From: Selaginella moellendorffii
Lineage: Eukaryota; Streptophyta; Lycopodiopsida; Selaginellales; Selaginellaceae
Assembly (NCBI RefSeq): GCF_000143415.4
Contig: NW_003314261.1
Location: 1,041,674-1,105,673, forward strand
Length of the DNA stretch: 64,000 bases
Direction of reading: 5' to 3'
The notes beneath the pieces are model-generated. The model ran no database searches, had not been told where the DNA came from, and saw only the letters and a program-made list of their open reading frames with translations. The position numbers and the translations under genes were made by a program. Below, one piece after another: positions 21,794 to 31,445 of the stretch. The first letter of the stretch is position 1. Every line of letters begins with the position of its first letter.

Positions 21794-22795
21794 TTAGCTG
21801 GAGCTTGGTCTCCATCCCAAGAAGGCATGGAGGATCTGGCCTTTCCATCCCAGTAGCAGCCACCCCTGGTCCCTGTGAAGCTCAAAGCTTTGGTGATACA
21901 TACCCATGAGCGATTCCGTGTCGTGGAACAGCAGCTCAAACTTGGCTCACTGCGTCCTCGAGTGCCACTGCTTGTGAGTCTCCGCTCGCTCCACTTGCTC
22001 CAATCTCTCGCACGCCACGATGTTGACGATCTCCCACCCGTTCTTCTCCTGCTCCAGCAAGTGCCGCTCCTTGCTCTCCGGCTGCGAGCAGCAATCGATG
22101 GCTTCGAAGAGCAGTGTAAAGTGTGTCAGCGCCTCGAGGAACCACGTCATGAAGAAGGGGACGTTGTAGCTCGCGTTGTTCATCCCCTGGACGAACACTC
22201 TGGGATTCAAGCTCCACACCCAGTTGAGCCACACTTTCCTCGGGCTCTCGGCGAGAATGGATTCGTCAAGCAAGTTGGTCCTCCACAACGTGGAATTCAG
22301 CATGAGATTGACTTGGTTCCTGGCTAGAACTTCATCGTCACTCAGGAGCAGCGTTGCTGCATCGATGTTCTCCCACTTCTTCGACATGGCCCGGAACTTG
22401 AAAGGCAGCCCGATCGACTGCGCGTACTCCCGGAGCATGCACCCCACGTCGCTGGCGCTGCCACCCCCTGGTAATGGAGAATCGATGCCGGTGATGCGCA
22501 GATACGGAGGACCGCCCGGAGTATTCGCCAGTTCTTGCAACTGGAACCCGAAACAGGCACCATAGTCGACAATGTGAATCCGCTGGTGACCTCTACACGC
22601 GTTGAGGATGACTTGATTCGGGAGACAAGAACGGGCTCCGTTCCATGATGTACTCGACCGACTTGAGCATCGCTCCCGCGGTTGGCCTCGCGTGACACAT
22701 CGCCGTGAAGAGGCCATTCCCTGTGGCAGACACCCTCGCCCTCCACCAAGAGGTTGGCCCGCATCACGTCATGGGAAGAGACGCTCGACGAGATC
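21794..22795 (-). pseudogene. Truncated GRAS pseudogene (copy of 10493-12358)
   Basis: The coding part corresponds to the C-terminal ~60% of the intact gene, including IHIVDYGACFGFQ, LRITGIDSPLPGGG and NPRVFVQGMNNASYNVPFF. Frame is lost through a 14-bp deletion near 21929 and larger deletions (near 22535, 22622 and 22740), and the N-terminal half is absent. Where the intact gene has VLAVNCMFRQTNLLDE, this copy has a longer, different stretch (VLARNQVNLMLNSTLWRTNL), suggesting local replacement. No promoter or start is retained. Confidence 0.88.
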
Positions 22796-23011
22796 CACCA
22801 TCACGTAAGTTTCAATTTTGTTTTCTCATAGTTCTCTCTTTTAAGTTTTAGTTTGTCTCACTCGTTATGGGGAGGATTGCTGTTCTACCCGATCGGATGC
22901 TGGATCGTTGAAGCTCCAAAGCTGTAGACCAAGAGCATATGCGCCAAATACCAAGAGTCATGCCTGGCTCACAGGTTCGTCTTTGAGACCTTCACTTGCT
23001 AGAATATCTAG

Positions 23012-23410
23012 GTGCTGCCAGGACGATCTTTTCAGAACAGTTACGTTGGACGCACAACTCATCGCCCTCGGAAGTTAGGTCTCGAGAGTTGGAGGGGAAG
23101 ACCCAAGGTTTTTGGAGAGGAAGATCCTTTCGTCGAACTCGAAGCTTTCAGTGTCTTCTCTTCCAAGGGAGAAGATGATCAGGCAAGTTTCTCGGCTGAC
23201 GCCACGACCAAGTGGCCCGATTTTAGATTCTTTCCAAAGCGGAAGGTGTTTTCGAGAGCATTTTCCGCAGAGGCTCGCGACGTAGCAGTGGAGATGCGAG
23301 CGCTCTTGCCAGGAGGCCCAAGCAACTACGATGGTCGAGAGTTCGCCAAGGATATGCTCAAGGGTTTGACAGCGAGGCAATTCGCACAGCTTAGCAAAAG
23401 TTTGCGATGA
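23012..23410 (+). CDS. Unrecognised ORF, possibly 3' exon of a small gene
   Basis: A GC-balanced open frame of about 132 codons ends FAKDMLKGLTARQFAQLSKS before Leu-Arg and the stop. Just upstream is TATCTAG (23005-23011), a possible splice acceptor, with a short phase-0 exon candidate at 22939-22974 beginning MRQIPRVM; that would need an intron of only 37 nt, short even here. The protein is Arg/Lys-rich early and charged throughout, with no membrane segment. No family is recognised. It begins 216 bp after the GRAS duplication edge. Confidence 0.4.
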   Translation: MLPGRSFQNSYVGRTTHRPRKLGLESWRGRPKVFGEEDPFVELEAFSVFSSKGEDDQASFSADATTKWPDFRFFPKRKVFSRAFSAEARDVAVEMRALLPGGPSNYDGREFAKDMLKGLTARQFAQLSKSLR

Positions 23411-24018
23411 CGACGTCTATCACTTCCTCAGCTAACTAAGAGTTTTGGTGATGGCGGGGGTATGGCGAGCTGAAGGAAGGGCCGGTAAGTCTGGGCGAGC
23501 AGCGCTATCCCAGCACAGCATGGAGTCCCGTGATCAAGAACAGGAGGGATCTATACCGGCGGAGCTAGACCGAGCATGGGAAGAAGAAAATTTAAGAAGT
23601 GGAAGACTGAAAACTTCCCATTCTTCGTCGAAATCCTGGCTGAGAAGCAGCAGCTCAAGCCACTGATTGGCAGAAGACATAGCATAGACAAGAAGAGCTT
23701 GACAAAAGAGCTGAGCGTTTGGTCCTCTCATTCCTCTTTTTTGTCTAACGTCTTTCATTTAAACAAGACTCCGGAGAACAAAAACTCTTGACTTTCCAAA
23801 CTTTTCTACCAGCAGAATCTTATTGATTTGCCCGGGCTTGCGACGTTCAAACTTTCAGATTCAATGATTAGACCAAACTTACACATTCACTAATAAGGTT
23901 TATTTTCCTGCCTACAAAATCTATGAGGAGAAGAAAACAAAGGAAAAAAAAAATCCAGGGGAAAGCTCTTTGCCACTGCAGGCTGCGGAAAGAAACACTT
24001 AAAGACGAGCTTTTGCGA
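23411..24018. other. Spacer with short ORFs only
   Basis: ORFs of about 70 codons occur on both strands without recognisable domains. The sequence becomes AT-rich from about 23800. Confidence 0.4.
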
Positions 24019-24381
24019 TTACCACATGAGCAGCAGCCACTGCATCATCGCTTCCACTGATTGACAGACTGTCTGCAATCTCTGACAACTAAGAAGAGTG
24101 ACACCTCTCTCCAAAGTTTTCTCGTGCGAGGCAGATCCAATGCGTGAGTACTGTCTAGATCGGATGATATTTCCCATAAGCTGGCTGTACAAATTCCGCA
24201 CAAACAAAATCAAGCACGTTGCAAGCAAAGTCCCTTGCAAAAGTAGAGTACACATTATCGTCAAGAATGCGACCATCACCTGGATTGCCACACAGTAGCT
24301 AACAATCGCTCGAAAGCTTTGACAGACCATTTTGAGTTTGGAAGCACCTCCACTGTCGTCAGTGTCAGCTTCCTGAATCAT
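24019..24381 (-). CDS. Hypothetical small membrane protein
   Basis: An open frame of 120 codons encodes an acidic N-terminus (MIQEADTDDSGGASK) and then a long hydrophobic region from about residue 27 to 62 that could form one or two membrane helices (FRAIVSYCVAIQVMVAFLTI and following). The C-terminal half is polar. No family is recognised, and no neighbour supports it. It could be a chance ORF. Confidence 0.25.
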   Translation of the reverse strand: MIQEADTDDSGGASKLKMVCQSFRAIVSYCVAIQVMVAFLTIMCTLLLQGTLLATCLILFVRNLYSQLMGNIIRSRQYSRIGSASHEKTLERGVTLLSCQRLQTVCQSVEAMMQWLLLMW

Positions 24382-24522
24382 CGATGTTCGTGCCCTCCCT
24401 CATGAGCATTTCAGGCCCTGGAACCTTCTATCAACTTCATCTAGATCGTGATCTAAAGGAAGAAGGAAATCCATCAAAACTTTTGCTTAAACCATCGACC
24501 ACTATAAAATATTCTTTATATT

Positions 24523-25636
24523 ATGGTACAACATGGATCTTTTAGGGTTGGCCAATCTGGAATGGAAGAGCAGGCGAATGTGGATAGCCTCCTCAAGGGT
24601 GTGAAAGTGCCGCCGCGCTTGAGAGAAGCCGTGGATGCCACGCTCGAGTTGCGGAGGGTCATCTCCGCCTTCAGGCACAGTTGCTTCTTCTCTGTGGAGG
24701 GTGGAGCTCTGTTCGAGACAATTCAAGCGTGGTACGTGAAGAAATACGTGCCCAGTTCCAACCTGAAGGAGTACCCCAAGGTACACACTGTTTTTCTCGC
24801 TGTAGAGTTTAATTTGCTGCTTTAGGACCTGGAGGAAAGGAACCCATATGCACGGTATAAGACTCAATTCCCAAAGGCTGCAAGGGCGTGGTCCTCAAAG
24901 CTGGATTTCTTGCTTGATGAAATCCCGCTCTGCGACTCATCGCTGCAGTCGCTTGAGCGATGTAAGTTTCCCTCGCAGCCAGATGAAAACACTGACAAAA
25001 AGAACAACAGGGACTGTAAGTGCAGCGGAGCTGGAGCAGCTCCTGCTAGACCTGGATGACGGCGGAAGGCTTGCTCCTCTTATTACTGTGTGCCCTTACC
25101 TTACACACTTGGAGAACGTCTACATGGCCGTGTTAGACGCGCGGCTGTGGCTCAGCTATTCAGAGCTTCCTGTCGAACCTCTTCGGAATAGCGGATCATG
25201 TGAGTGAGCCTTCAGCATTCTTGACTTTTTAGTTGCTCATGCATGGTTCATAGACAAGGCAATTCGTATGGGGTCCGCTCGACCTGTGCGGCAGCTGCAG
25301 GGCAAGCCTCCCTCCCCCTTCTACGCCCTCGTGATGCGGCGTGAAGCGAACAACTCCTTGGGCATGCTCGGCGACCCGGGTTCGACGGTGTACTACGTGA
25401 CGCCAATGGATTTTGAGCCAGAGAGACGTGGCTGTTACATGGCGAGGATGTCGAGATTGGGGCGGGGCTTCATGCGCAAGCGCGGGATGTCACCAAAACA
25501 GGTTGCAGCAAGCCTGGCTGCAACGCCCATTGATGATAAGGAGTTCAAGGACCGCTTCCTCAAGCACAATAAGATGACAGAAACATCTTCCATGGCCAAG
25601 CTCCTGGCTCACCACATATATGACATCAGTGTCTAG
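24523..25636 (+). CDS. Four-exon gene of unknown function
   Basis: Four consecutive open segments join in frame by consensus sites: about 24523-24780, 24826-24960, 25012-25200, 25255-25636, with introns of 45-54 nt. The product is about 320 aa. The first exon has VPPRLREAVDATLELRRV, the third is acidic and leucine-rich (ELEQLLLDLDDGGRLAPL), and the last is basic and ends HIYDISV. A TATA-like CTATAAAAT lies at 24502-24510, so initiation at Met14 (24562) is as likely as at 24523. No signal peptide, membrane segment or known domain is seen. Coherent splicing and balanced codon use argue for a real gene. It sits beside an AT-rich repeat desert and may be lineage-specific. Confidence 0.6.
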
Positions 25637-26190
25637 TGGCCTGTTTTGTTTCTGCTTGTGTGGTCTTTCTTTCAGTTGCTGCCCCTTGACAGCTTTTATC
25701 CAGATCTTTTTTAAGATTGAATAGCCACTGGACCTTCATGCACCGTTTGTGATCGTTATTTATGATAAAAAGGTATAGAAGTATCATGTCTACAGCTTGA
25801 GTAGCATCATGGTAATAACTGACCTCTAGATATTCCATCTTATGAATTTGATAATTGATATTATTTAATAGTATTGTGAGGTCGAAGTGTACAACTATAA
25901 TGCTATATACTAATATTAGTGTAGTGGGATTTTGATAGCTGTTTAATTAATTTCAATCTGGACCACTTTTATATATATAAACTAAGGTTTTGGGCTAATT
26001 GATATACACATTTTTATATTCCATGCACTCACATTGGTGGAGATGAAGTGTAACTTTGATAATCTTTTATAAGATGTCATCTTTTCCACTTTTTATTGCA
26101 TGTCCTTTAGCTCCACTTCTTATGGGAGATAGTCATATTCCAATAGAGGTCCATGTTATTGCTGCTTGAGTTCAAGGACAAAAGCAAAGA
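25637..26190. other. AT-rich spacer
   Basis: Contains the 3' flank of the four-exon gene and then AT-rich DNA. No ORF or repeat is recognised. Confidence 0.4.
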
Positions 26191-26194
26191 TGTG

Positions 26195-27430
26195 GTGATG
26201 GCTGTAATGTCCATTGCTATGTATGTGATGAAGTTGGTCACATTTATTAGCATTGTCGACATTTTTTGAATTAGTGACCTCCATTTCTTAGGTGGAGACT
26301 TTGGCATCAATAACATCTTAATGTTATAGTGCACTTTATATTTCTCTCCTTAAGTCAACTGGAAAAGGGGTAATTGTTTGATGAGAGAAACTTTAGTGGC
26401 TATTTTATCCCCATTTATCCCTCAAGGTTCCAAAATAACAATATATTCAAATTTCATCCCATGATCATATGTGCTACACTCTTTCAGAGATGTTAATTTC
26501 CTCATTGATTATTGACTATTGACTAACAACCCTCACTAAATTAAGGAGAACTAGCATCTCCATTTTTGCATTAAATCTATCAATCTTTCTATTGTGTAAA
26601 TTAACTATTCTATATAAGGCAACTAGTCATCCACCCGTACCGCAGTCCTATGGTAGATACCTTTGTCTGTGGATGCTCTACAAAATGAAGGATGTACTCA
26701 TAAATGCTCAATATGTACGATTTCAATTTTAGGGGTAGGAATATACTTTGTTCAAGGGTATATTATATTTTAAATAGCCACCAATCAATGAGAATCAAAC
26801 CCATGATATTTTCTCTGATACTATATATAACACATCCTATCTCTCTCCCTTTAAACCAATTGAAAAAGGGGCAATTACTTATTGAGCGAGCCCTTAGTAG
26901 TTATTTTATTTCTATTTATCTCTCAAAGTTCCAAGGATCCACAATGATAGTATATCTAAATCTCATCCCATAATTACATGTGTTATAGGTGCCAAGGTGC
27001 TTTCGGGAAACGAATAACAAAAAGTTTTTGCATGAATAAGTTAGTGACCCTCTTTCTTTCTTTCGGGAGTATCATTAAAGGGTTCACTCCACATTAGTTC
27101 ATCCAATATTTATTTTCCAAGCTTGTCTTTACACTAAGAGGTCTTCTATTATTCTCTCCATATTAATTGATATAAGCTCAAGTTTATTTTAACCTATTAC
27201 CATACATTGCCATTTATATTTGCATTAGTGTGGTAGAGCTAGTTTTCATTTTTTATGGCAATGGCTATACACACGTATATGCATGGGATGAAGTGAATAT
27301 ACTTGTGCATGTGGGTGATCTCGAGCTTGAGCTATAGTCATTGCGGGTGGTGCCAAGTTAAGCTTTTGACTTCATCTTTGGTATGGATTGGTTGCAATGC
27401 AATTATGTAAAGTATGACTTTGAGACTTTT
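26195..27430 (+). pseudogene. Ty3/gypsy gag-protease remnant
   Basis: At about 26205-26255 a plus-strand frame gives a CCHC knuckle with an internal stop (CYVCDEVGHIY-stop-HC). At about 27340-27425 the translation FDFIFGMDWLQCNYVKYDFE matches the retropepsin ILGMDWL region. Both are gypsy hallmarks in the right order and orientation, but the DNA between is scrambled and includes a direct repeat. Only fragments of an old element remain. Confidence 0.65.
26337..26990. repeat. Diverged direct repeat (two ~150-bp copies)
   Basis: The copies at about 26337-26480 and 26830-26990 share an order of words: CTCYCYYTWAR, AAAAGGGGYAATT, a TTAGTGGYTATTTTAT-like stretch, TTTATCYCTCAARGTTCCAA and ATCTCATCCCAT-like ends. 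They lie about 490 bp apart inside the gypsy remnant. Confidence 0.6.
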
Positions 27431-28059
27431 CCCCTTTATATCATATTTCTTTATATTTTTTTCATTCCTTTCACTTTTGTTCTTCTTTGTTCCTCTTTAT
27501 CTCTTTACTTTCATCACTTTTATCTTCATATTACTTCCTTTTATGTTTCCATTTTATTCCTTTATTCCCTCTTTAAATCCCTCTTACGGTTTTTATGTTG
27601 CAGTGGTTGACTAGGTCATTAAGGAGTATATCAATCTCTTTGAATTTGAATCATCTAGGGCCAAAATTACAACACGTCATCTTATTATAAGTGGGGATGC
27701 TTGTCTAATCAAGGTTCTTATTCGTCATCAGTCATCAAAAGAGAACAAAATTTTACATGTAAACGTCAAAGAGCATCTTGGCAAATGCATAGGTGTAAAG
27801 TGAGTGAGAGGGAAAGGAAAGAGAGAAAAAGAAGATCCTTAGCCACTTCCAAATTACCTAAGTCACTTTGCCTTATTGTGTTAGCCCTAAGCTTTATTCT
27901 CTTGTCTTTGTTTGCTTTTATATGCAAATATAATGTGGATTTTTTTTCCTTATTGGCCTAATAATCTTTACTCATTAATCTTTGTGGTTTACTGGCAGAG
28001 TTTATAGAATGGGCAAGAAAAATGTAAATATTACTTCTGGAGTATCTACCCCTTTTTTT
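27431..28059. other. AT-rich, pyrimidine-rich spacer
   Basis: A T/C-rich stretch (27430-27600) produces Phe/Leu-rich spurious ORFs. No gene is recognised. Confidence 0.4.
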
Positions 28060-28580
28060 CTTTTCCTTTTCTTAGAGAAATTTTTTATAATATTTTGAGG
28101 GAAAGCTTGTTCCATAGAAAGAAATATCTGTCTAATGTATCCCTTGATTTCTTTCTTTGGAACTTCCTCATAAACAAAAGCACTAAGATATATGAGGGTT
28201 TCTCTAGCATAAAGATGAATCTTTCCTATGAGATATTTACTTTCCCTCTATTCTAGATGAAGAGATTTTTGTTTGAGCTTATTAGGAAAAACTACTCTTA
28301 TCTAAATCCACTAATCTAGCTTTATGGGGAGATGGAAGAACTTGGAAATAAAATCTTAAGTGATCTTAATATCCTCTTCATCCATTTTGAAAGTCAGTTT
28401 TACAAAATCCCATAATTGAAAAACCAATTTGCCTTCTTGTGGTTTTATAAAGTTCAATGTAACTTTATAGAATTTTTCTAGACCCCTATTTTTCATCTAG
28501 TTAGCCACCCTATCTGTGCACTTAAGTAGCTTATCATGATAAATCCTTGCAAGGGCTTCATCCACAAGCTTATCCATAGT
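28060..28580 (-). pseudogene. Decayed protein-coding sequence of unknown family
   Basis: Reading the minus strand from about 28577 gives a long, protein-like frame interrupted by only a few stops: MDKLVDEALARIYHDKLLKC, later GKLVFQLWDFVKLTFKMDEE and KGYIRQIFLSMEQAF. This is far more coherent than the AT-rich surroundings would give by chance. I do not recognise the family; a retroelement ORF or a lineage-specific gene are both possible. Confidence 0.45.
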
Positions 28581-31319
28581 TGACTACTTTTCTAGTTGAG
28601 TTAGATGTATCATAATTGTGTAAAACATTATCTAAGGAGATGTTAGTAAAATTATAAATGAGCTCATAGACAAAGAGAAGTCTAACTTAATATGACAATG
28701 ATGAAGGAAAACTAGTCTAGGAAGCACAATAGCTATGCCAAATTCCCTTGATACATCTACATATCCTATTTGAGGTACTTAAATTTGTTAAAGTTGGCTT
28801 TTTCAATATGACATCAATAAAGATTTAGAAAGCTTGAAAAAGAAAAACCTTACTATAGAGGAGTAAAAAATCATAAAACAAATGGCAAAGATGACAAAGA
28901 TTATTAATATTTTGCATTTAGAACTTAAGGAGGAATGGTTTGATGTTATAATAAGCTTTAATATAAAGGATTTACAATATAAATTGTGCCACATTTAAAA
29001 ATCTAATCATGATTACTTTAGCATGAATTCTAAATTTTTACAAGATAGTGACATTTATAGAGTTGAGAGCAATCAATAAGTTGTTTAAAATTGTCTATTC
29101 CTTAGTCCCAATTATTAATAAGCTCTTTTGAATTTGATGGTGATGAAGTGTGTTGCAAATGTGATTATAGATATTGAAAGTTACATATCAATAAATTCTT
29201 TTAGATATTCTTCTTTTACTGCCATAACAACATAGGATCTATATTGTTACACCCTTCATCAATCCTTCTTGTGCTAATATCAATGTGGTAGAGAATGTGA
29301 TTAGGTATGTATAGGAGTTGGGTAGAGAACTAGAGTAAACCAATTGAAGTACCAAATATTGTTAGAGAGTGTAAATTCAAGTTTCACATTTAACAGATTT
29401 AGCCATAGCTTTAATTAGTGCCTAATAAGGTTGAGATTGAAGAGGATGATGATAAAAACTAAAGGATGAGACAAACAATGCAATAATGTAAAAAGTTGAT
29501 TAGCATCTTAACACTTTTTACTTTTTAAGTTTTAGGTACTTCAAATATATGTAGATGGCAATTCCAACCATTGTTGAGTTATGATTGTCTCACCTACCTA
29601 TATATATGGGGATGAGAAGCTACCTAAAGGTATTGCAATTACAAATTATAAGGGAGAAAATTGTCTTTGGTAGCTAAATTTTGGCATTTTTGTGGTGTTG
29701 AAAGGGGAGCAAGAAAAATAGAACTTGCATATGTAAAATTTTTTACAACTTGCAATCATAAAAAAGGTGTCTACTAAAGCTAGTAAGCTTATTAAATATT
29801 TTAATTTTTGTATTCTGTTTTTAACCTCATTTTTCCCAACTAATCCTACGTGGACGAGGTTTAAATTTCAAAGAAGAATAAAAGAAAACATTCTCATGGA
29901 AGAGATATATCAATAATCCAAAAAATACACCAAATACACTATGTTGTTCAATATAGGGATATGGAAAACTTGGCCAAAGTTGTTCTTTAAAGATGCTATT
30001 TTTATTTGAATAAAACAAATAGTTGTATCAGTTTAGTAAATTTTCTTGAGCACTATTGTAAATGCCTAAGAACTAGTTAAGGTGTGCATGCACAGATATA
30101 CAAGAAAATCAAGAAAATGTTAAAGACATATAACTACTATAATTTCATGGTGAAAAACAATATTCTGTTGGTGGAGCGTAAACCACTCTTGTCAGACTAT
30201 GCATTAGCCTGCTGAGAGGCTGCAAGAGGCAACAATGAAAACATGCTGAATGACAAAGATAGTGGCCATGAGAATGTCAACATTTTCGGTGCTAATAGCA
30301 AAGAGACTAAAGATGGTTGTGAGAATGACTTGCAAGAAATTCCACGAGAGGAAGTGGAGCAAGAGAACCAAGACGTGCAAGAAGTTCTACCACAACAAAG
30401 ATGTGCAAATCCACAACTAAAGGAATTAATCAACAATGATGATGATTGTCTAAGACGTGCCCGTAACTAAGGAACTTCTTATGGTATTTTTTTTTTAATT
30501 TCTCCTATTCTTAATTCTTTAAAATGGTTGCAACAAGAATTGCCAAGAGTAACTTTATTCCAGCTTGACTTAATGCCTGAGAAGAGGACTTAAAGGAACT
30601 CATGTCTATAACATGCCACATGACAATATATAAATTTTTCTCAATTTCACATCTTACCTTTGTCTTCTCCCCCTAGATTCACCTTGTTTCTTTAATGGCA
30701 TTCCGTGATGAAGTTAGAATCTTTATTAGCTCTTATAGTTCATTCATGGCATCTTTCGAGGAGGATGCCAAGAATATAGCTATCTAGCAAAAGTGAGAGC
30801 ACTTTTGTCAGAAAATCCATATGCTCAAAAGCATAAACATCATGCTCTTTGACATGCGAAATAGTCTTCCAAATGCTGATAGTGATGTCCCAAACTGAAA
30901 CATCCTAATTAAAGACCATTTAAAAGATGCATTCCTTTTAGCAGTAGTTCTCCTTCACACAACCAATCAAGTTGCCTCATGAATGACCCTAATTAGATGT
31001 TTTGCTTTATGAGGTATGCAACTCAAGTCAACTTCAAGAGGTTCTCTTTTGGGTGCATTATGGATAATGTTTGGGTGGCATCCCAAGCATGTCAAAGAAA
31101 GTAAGAAATCATCTTGTATTTTGTGTTGTTTCTAAAAGTTTTATTATTTAGGTTATGATATAGATTTATCATATGTTTTGCAAAAGAGAAAATGAGGGTT
31201 TTTGTGATAATGAGTGTGCTATATGGGTTTTGTCAAAGTATGATAGCTCTGATATCATACTAAATTTCGTAAATGATCACATTCGCAATACATTGTTTAG
31301 GTATTAGTTTTGATCGCTA
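28581..31319. other. AT-rich DNA with short scattered ORFs
   Basis: The most protein-like segment is a plus-strand 75-codon acidic stretch at 30243-30470 (EEVEQENQDVQEVLPQQR), probably another relic. No domain could be named. T-rich and A-rich runs are frequent. Confidence 0.4.
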
Positions 31320-31320
31320 T

Positions 31321-31445
31321 TAGTGATGAATATCTTACTTGAACTTTATTATCCAACTAGAGGTGTTGTCATTGATTGCACAACAGGTAGTGGTTTGATG
31401 GTTGAAGCAATACATAACTTTGGTAGATTGGTGTTTGCAATTTAA
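31321..31445 (+). pseudogene. Short remnant resembling a methyltransferase SAM-binding motif
   Basis: One plus frame reads YYPTRGVVIDCTTGSGLMVE, followed by AIHNFGRLVFAI. The pattern hydrophobic-D-x-x-x-G-x-G resembles motif I of class I SAM-dependent methyltransferases. The frame is closed soon after on both sides. Too short for a firm call. Confidence 0.25.

Larger units (their letters stand above)
20922..22795. repeat. Segmental duplication, copy 2 (truncated GRAS block)
   Basis: Direct-orientation partner of 9838-11605. The right edge lies at about 22795, where GACGCTCGACGAGATCCA passes into unrelated sequence. Copy 2 has lost the GRAS 5' half, carries a 14-bp deletion near 21929 and a deletion of about 76 bp near 22740, and has gained about 290 bp near 21350-21640. 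Confidence 0.85.

Noticed and set aside
27383-27614. Phe/Leu-rich plus ORFs resembling membrane segments
   Set aside because: They come from a pyrimidine-rich stretch; only the first ~15 codons have meaning, as a retropepsin relic.
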